A DNA stretch of 42,950 nt, taken from a virus. The stretch lies in IMG/VR virus record IMGVR_UViG_3300010151_000027, positions 1 to 42,950 of that record; one strand, given 5' to 3'. The notes under the pieces were generated by a model. It had not been told where the DNA came from. It was given only the letters and a program-made list of their open reading frames with translations, and did not search any database. Each line of letters starts with the position of its first letter. Within the stretch, counting starts at the first letter, position 1. The translations under genes and the position numbers were made by a program. Below, piece after piece: positions 1 through 5,850 of the stretch.

Positions 1-21
1 TAACAATTAACAATTAACAAA
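1..21. repeat. Short tandem repeat (TAACAAT, three units)
   Basis: The window opens with three near-identical 7-bp units TAACAAT/TAACAAT/TAACAAA directly before the first start codon at 24. It is the whole visible leader of that gene, and no Shine-Dalgarno sequence is present. It may be an AT-rich translation-initiation region or a fragment of a longer repeat that begins outside the window. Confidence 0.5.
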
Positions 22-23
22 TT

Positions 24-476
24 ATGGCACGAGCTAAAAAAACTCCAATCTTCCAATACGGAATCGAAATCACAACCCCTCACTCAACTTTAATGTACGA
101 TCACAACAATCAAGTTTCAGCTATCATGAAGATTAATATTCTGAATGAATGGACTAAAATTTGGAATGCGTTTGTTGGTATAGAGGAGTGGGACTATGAT
201 TGGCACACTATTAAAGATATTAAATTTAAATCCTTTGATGTTGAAGCTTTTCAAAAAGCTATTTGCTATTCAGGATTTGGTTCTGGATTCTCTATCTTAG
301 ATGTATCAAATGATATTAAAACAACTGTTGAGGATGCTGAAAACTGGAGAATGCATGAGATGTATCAAGAGATGCATGAAGCAGGAATGGTACCAGCTAT
401 CGAGCATGAGATGGTTGGCTTTACTAATAACTATAATAAAGATAACGCTACTTATGCAACTTCAAAAGTTGCTTAA
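24..476 (+). CDS. Conserved-looking hypothetical protein, 150 aa
   Basis: An open frame of 150 codons starts at ATG 24 and ends in TAA. I do not recognise the family. The protein is soluble in appearance, with a basic N-terminus (MARAKKTP), a Trp-rich stretch around residues 42-60 (EWTKIWNAF, EEWDYDW) and an acidic, Met/His-rich helix around residues 100-130. There is no signal peptide or membrane segment. No Shine-Dalgarno motif precedes it; the leader is the AT-rich 7-bp repeat. It heads a run of small + strand genes of unknown role. A second ATG frame inside it (301-486) is a shadow. Confidence 0.75.
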   Translation: MARAKKTPIFQYGIEITTPHSTLMYDHNNQVSAIMKINILNEWTKIWNAFVGIEEWDYDWHTIKDIKFKSFDVEAFQKAICYSGFGSGFSILDVSNDIKTTVEDAENWRMHEMYQEMHEAGMVPAIEHEMVGFTNNYNKDNATYATSKVA

Positions 477-489
477 GAAGTGTTAATTA

Positions 490-499
490 TATATTTATA
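490..499 (+). promoter_or_regulatory. TATATTTATA motif upstream of gene at 515
   Basis: This is the exact 10-mer TATATTTATA, followed by TAATAGGAGG and the start codon at 515. It is one member of a recurrent motif found before many gene groups in the window. The reverse complement contains the T4 late-promoter box TATAAATA. Its role as a promoter on this strand is inferred from recurrence only. Confidence 0.45.
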
Positions 500-514
500 A
501 TAGGAGGTAGAGTT

Positions 515-742
515 ATGAGTTTTCACAAGCGTTACATTAGTAAAGAGAGTATCTTAGCACAGTATAGTCAATCCGGAATTGATGGTGTTAAAACGCATCT
601 ACGAGGGGCAGACGCACTGTTTTACAGTGATATGTTTAGCGGTGTTATAGTAGAGATGTATCATGGTATTAGTGATAGTTATGATATATCAGATGTGTGG
701 AGAGGTATAGAGCAAGAAATATTAAATGAATTACCTAATTAA
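515..742 (+). CDS. Small hypothetical protein, 75 aa
   Basis: A 75-codon frame has a strong Shine-Dalgarno sequence (AGGAGG at 502-507) eight bases before the ATG, and the recurrent AT motif just upstream, so expression is well supported. The protein is mixed alpha/beta in appearance and mildly acidic, with no cysteine and no membrane segment. I do not recognise it. It ends two bases before the next gene, so the two are probably co-transcribed and translationally coupled. Confidence 0.7.
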   Translation: MSFHKRYISKESILAQYSQSGIDGVKTHLRGADALFYSDMFSGVIVEMYHGISDSYDISDVWRGIEQEILNELPN

Positions 743-744
743 AT

Positions 745-981
745 ATGTATATAAACGGTAAGAAAATATCATTAGATCAACTACAGGTCTTTACTGACAA
801 GCTGTTAGTTTGCTTAATAGAGGATATGTATAAAACTGTAACTACAGAAGGTGTAGATATAATTTTTCCAGATGATGAATACCAACAGAAAAAATTAATT
901 AGGAAGATGCTCGAGTTCTATCAAGAACGAGAAGAGTATGAGAAGTGCGCAGTGTTATTTAAATTACAACCTACTGCATAA
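745..981 (+). CDS. Small hypothetical protein, 78 aa
   Basis: The start codon lies two bases after the preceding stop and has no Shine-Dalgarno sequence of its own, suggesting coupled translation. The product is a small, charged, probably helical protein with an acidic centre and the C-terminal stretch YQEREEYEKCAVLF, reminiscent of short regulatory or adaptor proteins of T4-like phages. No family can be named. Confidence 0.65.
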   Translation: MYINGKKISLDQLQVFTDKLLVCLIEDMYKTVTTEGVDIIFPDDEYQQKKLIRKMLEFYQEREEYEKCAVLFKLQPTA

Positions 982-1011
982 TTAACAACGTAATCAATTA
1001 AATTTATATAT

Positions 1012-1302
1012 ATGGCTTACAAAGCAAAAGATGTCGAAAGACCGATGAGTACAGATCGCCCAAAGTTCAACCCTGCAAAATACGGTAAAGTGTGGAACAC
1101 TATGTCATTTGAACATATGTGGAATCGCGTGCCTGTGGGTGAAGCAAAACAACCAGTAATCGGTAAATTACTTATCGGAGGTAAAGTGGTTGAGTTGACT
1201 TTCACTGAGTGTAATAAGTTGATCGAGACTTTAGAGGATGCTAAATATTCCTATAATGTCGGTACCCGATTAGGTAGATCAGATAATGGCTGGAAGATCT
1301 AG
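1012..1302 (+). CDS. Hypothetical protein, 96 aa
   Basis: The frame runs from ATG 1012 to TAG. The leader is purely AT-rich (AATTTATATAT abutting the ATG) with no Shine-Dalgarno motif. The protein has a basic, Pro-rich N-terminal 25 residues and a compact C-terminal part with GKLLIGGKVVELTFTECNKL, which reads as a small beta-hairpin plus helix. It ends RLGRSDNGWKI. An antisense frame covering 1017-1205 is a shadow. Function unknown; it is the last gene before a 133-base non-coding stretch containing a large stem-loop. Confidence 0.7.
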   Translation: MAYKAKDVERPMSTDRPKFNPAKYGKVWNTMSFEHMWNRVPVGEAKQPVIGKLLIGGKVVELTFTECNKLIETLEDAKYSYNVGTRLGRSDNGWKI

Positions 1303-1320
1303 TAAAAAATAATCTGAAAA

Positions 1321-1395
1321 TAATCATGTAAATAGTTGATTAATTGTAAAATATTCATTATATTATAAATCAATTAATAATTGTTTACATGATTA
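1321..1395. repeat. Long AT-rich imperfect inverted repeat (stem-loop)
   Basis: The 133-base gap between genes (1303-1435) holds a large inverted repeat. Outer arms TAATCATGTAAA (1321-1332) and TTTACATGATTA (1384-1395) are perfect 12-bp complements, and an inner pair ATTAATTG (1339-1346) / CAATTAAT (1371-1378) continues the stem. The loop is about 24 bases. No T-run follows the right arm, so it does not look like an intrinsic terminator. It could be an RNA 3'-end stabiliser, a processing site, a protein-binding site or a replication-related element. Confidence 0.65.
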
Positions 1396-1435
1396 ATAAA
1401 GATTAATCTGTAAAAAATAAAAAGGATTAAGTAAT

Positions 1436-1672
1436 ATGGAATTAATAGGGATATTTATATTCGGAGCAATCATCGGTAGCCTCACTACCTATTTATGGAC
1501 TAAAGGTCAAGTTAGTGATCTTATAATACAAAGATCATATCTGAAGAATTATATTAGTGGATTAGAAGATAATGCGAAACAAGCAAAAAGAAAAAAAGGT
1601 TACAAGTCTAGCAGACGACCTTCTAAGAAAGGTGGAGCAAGCAGATCAGTTAAAGGATCTAGCAAAGCGTAA
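1436..1672 (+). CDS. Small membrane-anchored protein with basic tail, 78 aa
   Basis: Residues 2-22 form a hydrophobic N-terminal segment (MELIGIFIFGAIIGSLTTYL), followed by a short amphipathic helix and, from about residue 50, a strongly basic, Ser/Lys/Arg-rich tail. The arrangement suggests an inner-membrane anchor with a cytoplasmic, nucleic-acid- or protein-binding tail. AAGGATTAAGTAAT before the start contains a modest Shine-Dalgarno (AAGGA). Its last 101 bases overlap the next gene in the +1 frame, so the basic tail may be constrained by overprinting. An alternative is that the true product is a frameshift fusion with the next frame, because GAAAAAAAGG (1590-1599) lies within the overlap. 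Function unknown. Confidence 0.6.
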   Translation: MELIGIFIFGAIIGSLTTYLWTKGQVSDLIIQRSYLKNYISGLEDNAKQAKRKKGYKSSRRPSKKGGASRSVKGSSKA

Positions 1673-1985
1673 TCCTGAAGAAGCAAGTCGTGTTAATACT
1701 ATTATAGATACTTTTATGAACCCAGGCTCTGATATATATCAGAAGCAGAAGGTATATGAAAAGATAGATATAATAACTGCTTTAATAGGTGATAATATTA
1801 GTATCGTGAAGCGTAGTGGTACTAGTCACTTTGATTGGACTGAGTATCAGTTAGATAGTAAGTTTGTGTTTAATATAAAGGCAGCTATATCAGCGACTGA
1901 TATAATTCAAGACGATGATTTAAGATATCTGAATGAAGTTTATAAAAAACATCAGCGATTAAATAAGATTTTCACTGAGAAATAG
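1572..1985 (+). CDS. Hypothetical protein overlapping the previous gene, 137 aa
   Basis: This 137-codon frame begins inside the preceding gene, in the +1 frame relative to it, and overlaps by 101 bases. The N-terminus MRNKQKEKKVTSLADDLLRK reads like a natural start, followed by helical acidic/basic sequence and a likely folded domain from about residue 45 (PGSDIYQKQKVYEKIDIITALIGDN). The Shine-Dalgarno is weak (AGAAG shortly before the ATG). I do not recognise the family. Either it is an independent gene with out-of-frame overlap or the downstream part of a slippage product. It ends just before the tmRNA gene. Confidence 0.65.
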   Translation: MRNKQKEKKVTSLADDLLRKVEQADQLKDLAKRNPEEASRVNTIIDTFMNPGSDIYQKQKVYEKIDIITALIGDNISIVKRSGTSHFDWTEYQLDSKFVFNIKAAISATDIIQDDDLRYLNEVYKKHQRLNKIFTEK

Positions 1986-1996
1986 ATATTTATTAA
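1985..1996 (+). promoter_or_regulatory. GATATTTATTAA motif upstream of tmRNA
   Basis: A variant of the recurrent ATATTTAT(A/T) motif lies directly after the preceding stop codon and about six bases before the first stem of the tmRNA acceptor piece. It is a plausible start signal for the tmRNA precursor, inferred from position and similarity only. Confidence 0.35.
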
Positions 1997-2001
1997 TGAC
2001 C

Positions 2002-2220
2002 GCTAATACTTTTATTAGCTGCTCTTTTGGACCCGGGTTCGATTCCCGGCATCTCCACTACTAAGTATTATTACAAAATGGGGATGACTGGTATTGACAG
2101 AGAGATAAGGATAGAAGGAAGGTTACGTATAACTGGCGAAACAGTTCACATGGCGATGGCTGCTTAACAGAGCACTCTGATCCAACGGTTGGAAGAGCAC
2201 GCCGTTAAAGCTCTGGAGGT
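2002..2220 (+). ncRNA. ssrA: Circularly permuted tmRNA (two-piece ssrA)
   Basis: The tRNA-like 3' half precedes the 5' half, the permuted order known from alphaproteobacteria and cyanobacteria. Acceptor piece: hairpin GCTAATA-CTTT-TATTAGC (2002-2019), GGAC (2029-2032), T-stem CCGGG/CCCGG (2033-2037, 2045-2049) with loop TTCGATT, acceptor strand CATCTCC (2050-2056), discriminator A2057, then CTA rather than an encoded CCA. After a 22-base spacer the coding piece starts with GGGGATG (2080-2086), which pairs with all seven acceptor bases, including a G-U at the third position that matches the alanine identity pair. A tag frame ends ATG-GCG-ATG-GCT-GCT-TAA (stop 2165-2167), likely tag (A)GETVHMAMAA. 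Helix CAGAGC/GCTCTG (2168-2173, 2210-2215) encloses a possible pseudoknot (CCAA/TTGG with AACGG/CCGTT). The 3' limit is approximate. Role: rescue of stalled ribosomes with degradation tagging. Confidence 0.88.
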
Positions 2221-2249
2221 GGTAGGTTAACGTATTAAGAGGTATGCAT

Positions 2250-2732
2250 ATGAGTACAATCAGTAACATAGATCCGTTCTGCTTACTAAATGGTAAGATG
2301 TATGATCAGTTATTTGACTATACTCAAGAAGAGTTATCAGACTTCCATAAAGCGGTGCACCCTGACATGTTATCAGAAGTATTTGATGTAGTAGAGAAGG
2401 AGCATAATTCACTAAAAACATCTACAGATATATCTAATTTACAGGATATAGTTGACTATATCAGTTCTCTCTCACCCACACAGTTAGATTTATTTGGTCA
2501 GTATATACAGGGAGACGTTGAGTTAGATACTAAGAGTACTGATACGTATCCATCACCAGTAGTTGAAATATTAGAAGGATATATCGCTATTAGTTCATCT
2601 AGTTTACAAGCATTAGATAAGTTTAAAGATCGATTAGTAGGTGGTGACATAACATGGGAGCATAGAATAAAAAAGCATGACGGTGTTACAATACATAGTT
2701 ATGTATTTAATATAAACGAAGGTAGTATATAA
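2250..2732 (+). CDS. Hypothetical protein, about 160 aa
   Basis: A frame can begin at ATG 2244 or ATG 2250. The Shine-Dalgarno AAGAGG (2237-2242) is one base from the first and seven from the second, so I choose 2250. The protein is acidic and mostly helical, with an N-terminal stretch NIDPFCLLNGKMYDQLFDYT and a C-terminal beta-rich part ending in FNINEGSI. A central segment SSLSPTQLDLFGQYIQGDVEL has helix-turn-helix-like spacing but no firm match. It lies between tmRNA and hsp20. Function unknown. Confidence 0.65.
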   Translation: MSTISNIDPFCLLNGKMYDQLFDYTQEELSDFHKAVHPDMLSEVFDVVEKEHNSLKTSTDISNLQDIVDYISSLSPTQLDLFGQYIQGDVELDTKSTDTYPSPVVEILEGYIAISSSSLQALDKFKDRLVGGDITWEHRIKKHDGVTIHSYVFNINEGSI

Positions 2733-2735
2733 ATA
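2728..2735 (+). promoter_or_regulatory. TATAAATA, T4-type late promoter box for hsp20
   Basis: This is an exact match to the T4 late-promoter consensus TATAAATA on the coding strand, overlapping the end of the preceding gene and the left arm of the inverted repeat, about 70 bases before the hsp20 start. In T4 this box is read by gp55 with the sliding clamp; the window encodes a gp55-like protein. Function here is inferred. Confidence 0.5.
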
Positions 2736-2746
2736 CAGGTAGGTTT
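2731..2746 (+). repeat. Left arm of 16-bp inverted repeat around hsp20
   Basis: AAATACAGGTAGGTTT is repeated in exact inverted form at 3242-3257, on the other side of the hsp20 gene. With a two-base gap the match continues through ATTACT, giving about 22 matched bases. No transposase is present between the arms. Confidence 0.85.
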
Positions 2747-2806
2747 ATTACTATTATTATTATTTTAGAAAATATAAATTAATTAAAATCATCTAAGGAG
2801 ATTACT

Positions 2807-3238
2807 ATGACAACAATCTTGAATGAACGCGTCTTTCCGACGGATCTACTTTTCAGAAACTTTTTCGATAACAACTCTATGTTTGAATCATATGTAGAGA
2901 ATAAACCAAATTATCCAGTTGATATTAAAATGGGAGATGAATGTCTCTGTTTTGATATTGCATGTGTTGGGTTAAAGAAAAAAGATATTGACATTACAAC
3001 TGAGGGTAACTTACTTAAAGTTGTATATAAGAAGCCATCTATTGAATCTAATCCATCAGATATCGATGCTTGTGAGTATATACATAAAGGTATTACAAGA
3101 AAAAGCTTTGATATGGGATGGAAGATAAGTCCAAAATACGACTTAACTGCTATAGAAGCTCACATGGAGGCTGGGTTATTAACATTAACAATCCCTACAT
3201 CAGAGGATTGTTTACCAAAAACGGTTATAATTAAGTAA
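2807..3238 (+). CDS. hsp20: Small heat-shock protein (Hsp20 / alpha-crystallin family)
   Basis: The 143-residue protein has the small heat-shock layout: a short hydrophobic N-terminal arm (residues 1-35, with LLFRNFFDNN), an alpha-crystallin domain from about residue 36 (YPVDIKMGDECLCFDIACVG), the hallmark AHMEAGLLTLTIP near residues 122-134, and a C-terminal I-x-I type end (KTVIIK). The family holds unfolding proteins in a refoldable state without ATP, as oligomers in the cytoplasm. Hsp20 genes are known in marine T4-like phages. The start has a clear Shine-Dalgarno (AAGGAG) and the leader contains a T4-type late box. The gene sits alone between 16-bp inverted repeats, just downstream of tmRNA. 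The likely role is to protect phage or host proteins during infection. Confidence 0.9.
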   Translation: MTTILNERVFPTDLLFRNFFDNNSMFESYVENKPNYPVDIKMGDECLCFDIACVGLKKKDIDITTEGNLLKVVYKKPSIESNPSDIDACEYIHKGITRKSFDMGWKISPKYDLTAIEAHMEAGLLTLTIPTSEDCLPKTVIIK

Positions 3239-3241
3239 TAA

Positions 3242-3257
3242 AAACCTACCTGTATTT
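3242..3257 (-). repeat. Right arm of 16-bp inverted repeat around hsp20
   Basis: AAACCTACCTGTATTT is the exact reverse complement of 2731-2746 and begins four bases after the hsp20 stop codon. Together the arms bound a 527-bp segment that contains only hsp20 and its leader. Confidence 0.85.
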
Positions 3258-3283
3258 TTAAAAAACGATATATATATTAATAT

Positions 3284-3751
3284 ATGAAGAAGTCAATTGA
3301 ATATTACACTGAATATAAGAACGGTGTTAGGTTTATGGAATGTAAATGCTGCGGCGCAATGAATCAAGTTTGTGAGAATACAACAGGAATTAAATGCGAC
3401 GTATGTGTTAGAGAAGATTATAATAAACAATTCCCATTTACACCAGCTACTAGATATGTACCAAGTGGTAAGCCTAGAGGTTGGAAATTTATGAAAGAGT
3501 ACGTGCATAAAGACGGAACAGTTTATCATAGAGGTGTTGAGCAACCTAAATTGAAGGGAACATTAAAACCAACTACAGTAAAGCAAAAGCCAAAGAAACC
3601 TAAACTAAGTAAAGGTCAGAAGGCGCAGTTATATAATGAGACATTATCTAAGATTCATAGTCTCAAAAAACAATTATCAAAAGCCAAATTTAAAAAGGAT
3701 CAACGGCGACTTACATCAGAAATTAAGAAGTTACAGAGAGTTATTAAATAA
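3284..3751 (+). CDS. Zinc-ribbon protein with lysine-rich tail, 155 aa
   Basis: Residues 20-41 carry two cysteine pairs (C20-x2-C23 and C38-x2-C41), a treble-clef or zinc-ribbon arrangement. A conserved-looking middle follows (PSGKPRGWKFMKEYVHKDG, residues about 66-84), and from residue 100 a long Lys-rich, helical tail with repeated K-x-x-K spacing, likely a coiled coil or nucleic-acid-binding helix. This suggests a small DNA- or RNA-binding protein. The AT-rich leader lacks a strong Shine-Dalgarno. Similar zinc-ribbon proteins occur in marine T4-like phages, but I know no assigned function. Confidence 0.75.
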   Translation: MKKSIEYYTEYKNGVRFMECKCCGAMNQVCENTTGIKCDVCVREDYNKQFPFTPATRYVPSGKPRGWKFMKEYVHKDGTVYHRGVEQPKLKGTLKPTTVKQKPKKPKLSKGQKAQLYNETLSKIHSLKKQLSKAKFKKDQRRLTSEIKKLQRVIK

Positions 3752-3808
3752 GTTGTATGTATTAAATTATTTTCTTATATTATAGAATATAATAGGATAG
3801 GAGACATA

Positions 3809-4036
3809 ATGAATAAACTTATTTTTGAGCGATGTAATATAGAAGAGATGAATACAGTACGAGAGCCAGTTCGTATTGTTTTTGAACTTGAGTCTAATCT
3901 TGAGATTGGAGAGTTTAAAAGATGTTGTAAGCGATTGGCACAAGCAATGGGATACAGTGATGTTAATATCACACGTGAGTTTGGAGTAGATGGAGAGAGA
4001 GGTAATCCCGCACAATTAAAATTATTACTAGGTTAG
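3809..4036 (+). CDS. Small hypothetical protein, 75 aa
   Basis: The start is preceded by GGATAGGAG, a good Shine-Dalgarno. The 75-residue protein has a beta-strand-like N-terminus (PVRIVFELESNLEIGEF) and a helix with two adjacent cysteines (KRCCKRLAQAMGY). It ends two bases before the HD-domain gene, so the two form one translation unit. Two antisense frames across it (3767-4015, 3775-3972) are shadows. Function unknown; it might be a partner of the HD enzyme. Confidence 0.7.
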   Translation: MNKLIFERCNIEEMNTVREPVRIVFELESNLEIGEFKRCCKRLAQAMGYSDVNITREFGVDGERGNPAQLKLLLG

Positions 4037-4037
4037 T

Positions 4038-4796
4038 ATGTTAAATGAAAATGAAATAGCCCGTAATTGGGAAAACTTAATGGAAGTAATCGACGTTGAG
4101 TTTACAGGTGAGAGGAAGGATTCTTTAATAAAGATGTATAACTTCTTTCAAGATAGAATGATGTTAATGCCGGCTTCTAGTTTCGAGCATTACCATAACT
4201 GCTTTGCAGGTGGATATGTTGATCATGTATTACGTGTAATGGATTGCGCTAATGCTGTATATGAAAACTGGCAAGCACTCGGATCAAATTGTACAGGATA
4301 CACTCGCGAAGAGTTAATGTTTGCTGCTCTTAATCATGATTTAGGTAAGGTAGGTACACAAGAGTTGGAGATGTATAAACCTAATCCATCTGATTGGCAT
4401 AGAAAAAATCAAGGTAAGATTTATGAGATAAATCCAGCAATACCTTTTATGTCTGTACCAGATCGATCTTTACTACTATTACAAGAGTTCGGTATTAAGT
4501 TCACGCAGAATGAGATGATGGGTATTAAGCTACACGATGGTATGTATGATGAAGCTAATAAACCTTACTTCGTAGCATTTAGACCGGAATCAAGAATGAG
4601 AATTAATCTACCTATTATACTACATCATGCTGATCATATGGCATCACAGATAGAGTATGAGAATTGGAAGTATTCAGATACAACTGCTGTGGTAGAATCA
4701 AAACGTAAGGTTAGGAAGTCGAGTCATAAAACTATTAGTAATTCATCTGAATCAGCGACAGAGTTGTTTAAGGATTTATTCGGAGATAGTAAATGA
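4038..4796 (+). CDS. HD-domain metal-dependent phosphohydrolase
   Basis: The 252-residue protein contains the HD signature: an early His (HNCFAGGYVDHVLRV, residues about 53-67), the metal-binding pair H100-D101 in ALNHDLGKVG, and later histidines (LHDGMYDE; LHHADHMASQ). HD enzymes hydrolyse phosphate esters of nucleotides, including dNTPs, ppGpp or cyclic nucleotides; the substrate cannot be read from the sequence. The C-terminal 45 residues are Ser/Lys-rich and probably flexible. It overlaps the next gene by four bases (ATGA). Related HD proteins occur in marine T4-like phages. Possible roles are nucleotide-pool control or removal of a signalling nucleotide. Confidence 0.85.
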   Translation: MLNENEIARNWENLMEVIDVEFTGERKDSLIKMYNFFQDRMMLMPASSFEHYHNCFAGGYVDHVLRVMDCANAVYENWQALGSNCTGYTREELMFAALNHDLGKVGTQELEMYKPNPSDWHRKNQGKIYEINPAIPFMSVPDRSLLLLQEFGIKFTQNEMMGIKLHDGMYDEANKPYFVAFRPESRMRINLPIILHHADHMASQIEYENWKYSDTTAVVESKRKVRKSSHKTISNSSESATELFKDLFGDSK

Positions 4797-5071
4797 TATT
4801 AACAATTATACTATGTGTGGTGACGCTTGTATGTTTACTTGTTATATGGAATTTACTCCGTAAGATAGAGGGTATAGAAGATGCTTATAAAGATGTAACA
4901 ACTACTAATATAATATTATATGAGTCATTAGAAAATACTTATAAGAAGATGCAGGAAATAGATGATAGAGGTATTTTCGAATCAGATGATGAGACTGGAG
5001 CTGTGTTTACGCAATTACGTGATACATTAGAAGTTGCAAGTGTAGCACTACAAGGAGATATGAATGAGTAG
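4793..5071 (+). CDS. Single-pass membrane protein with coiled coil, 92 aa
   Basis: Residues 2-24 are a strong hydrophobic segment (ILTIILCVVTLVCLLVIW), followed by a helical region and the acidic motif IDDRGIFESDDETGAVF (about residues 56-72). The start ATG overlaps the upstream stop (ATGA) and the stop overlaps the sigma-factor start by eight bases, so it is translated as part of the HD-sigma operon. I recall similar small anchored proteins with this acidic motif in marine T4-like phages, but none with a known function. Confidence 0.75.
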   Translation: MILTIILCVVTLVCLLVIWNLLRKIEGIEDAYKDVTTTNIILYESLENTYKKMQEIDDRGIFESDDETGAVFTQLRDTLEVASVALQGDMNE

Positions 5072-5846
5072 ATTATCTCCTGTCACAGAGTTTTATGCTA
5101 ATCTAGAGAAAAAGCGTGAAGAAGAGTTGCAGCGTCAACTACTTACACAGCATGAAGGTGTTAAGCGGAAACGAGGTCGCCCTAGGAAAAATAAGATGTA
5201 TTTTACACAGGATACGGAGGATGCAATCATCGCATATAATACAGAGTCGGATGATATATTACGCAATAAAGTGTTTAATGAATATATACATCACCCGCTA
5301 TTTAAAATGACAGAGAGCTTAATACATAGGTATAAGTTTTATCACTTTAATGCACCTACTCAAGATGTTCAATATGAGGTAATAGCCTTTATATTAGAGA
5401 AGTTACCTAAGTATACTCAAGGTAAAGGAAAAGCATTTTCTTACTTTAGCATTGTTGCGAAAAATTATCTTATTCAGAATAATTATAAGCATTATAATCG
5501 TAAAAAATCCAAAGCACCTATATTAGAAATAGATAATAAACGAAGTGTTGTTAATGAGGTTATACGAGAGGAAACATTATCTGAAACACAGGATTTCTTT
5601 CATTTATTTATAACACACTGCACAGATAATATCGATACTATTATTAAGTATAAGAGAGATATACCGATCGCTTATGCTTTATTAGAGATATTTTCAAATT
5701 GTCACAATATAGAAACATATAATAAAAAAGCTTTGTATATTATGGTTCGAGAGATGGTAGATGTTAAAACACAATACATTACTCGAGTTGTTAATATATT
5801 GAAAGATGAGTATAGTAGATTATACTCAATCTACAAATGTAGATAA
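5064..5846 (+). CDS. gp55: Late-transcription sigma factor, T4 gp55-like, with AT-hook
   Basis: The 260-residue protein resembles the divergent sigma factors of marine T4-like phages. From residue 46, YFTQDTEDAIIAYN begins the sigma region; a region-2-like block follows (HHPLFKMTESLIHRYKFYHF) and KGKAFSYFSIVAKNYLIQNN matches the core-binding/promoter-melting helix of sigma-70 region 2. It would direct host RNA polymerase to phage late promoters. The N-terminal 44 residues are unusual: a charged coiled coil (KKREEELQRQ) and an AT-hook-like KRKRGRPRKN (residues 34-43, RGRP core). Assignment rests on remembered family patterns, not alignment. It closes an operon with the HD protein. Confidence 0.7.
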   Translation: MSRLSPVTEFYANLEKKREEELQRQLLTQHEGVKRKRGRPRKNKMYFTQDTEDAIIAYNTESDDILRNKVFNEYIHHPLFKMTESLIHRYKFYHFNAPTQDVQYEVIAFILEKLPKYTQGKGKAFSYFSIVAKNYLIQNNYKHYNRKKSKAPILEIDNKRSVVNEVIREETLSETQDFFHLFITHCTDNIDTIIKYKRDIPIAYALLEIFSNCHNIETYNKKALYIMVREMVDVKTQYITRVVNILKDEYSRLYSIYKCR

Positions 5847-5850
5847 ATTA

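Noticed and set aside
1436-1985. Overlapping pair as Rz/Rz1-type spanins
   Set aside because: The first protein has an N-terminal membrane helix but the second has no lipobox or signal peptide, is long and acidic, and is not a proline-rich lipoprotein.
2029-2060. A tRNA 3' end (T-arm plus acceptor) that could be a phage attachment (attP) site or a broken tRNA
   Set aside because: The matching seven-base 5' acceptor strand lies 22 bases downstream, with a tag frame and post-tag helix, which a permuted tmRNA explains. No integrase is present.
3755-3808. AT-rich palindrome TTATATTATAGAATATAATA before the gene at 3809 as a regulatory element
   Set aside because: Such palindromes are common by chance in sequence this AT-rich and I could not separate it from background.
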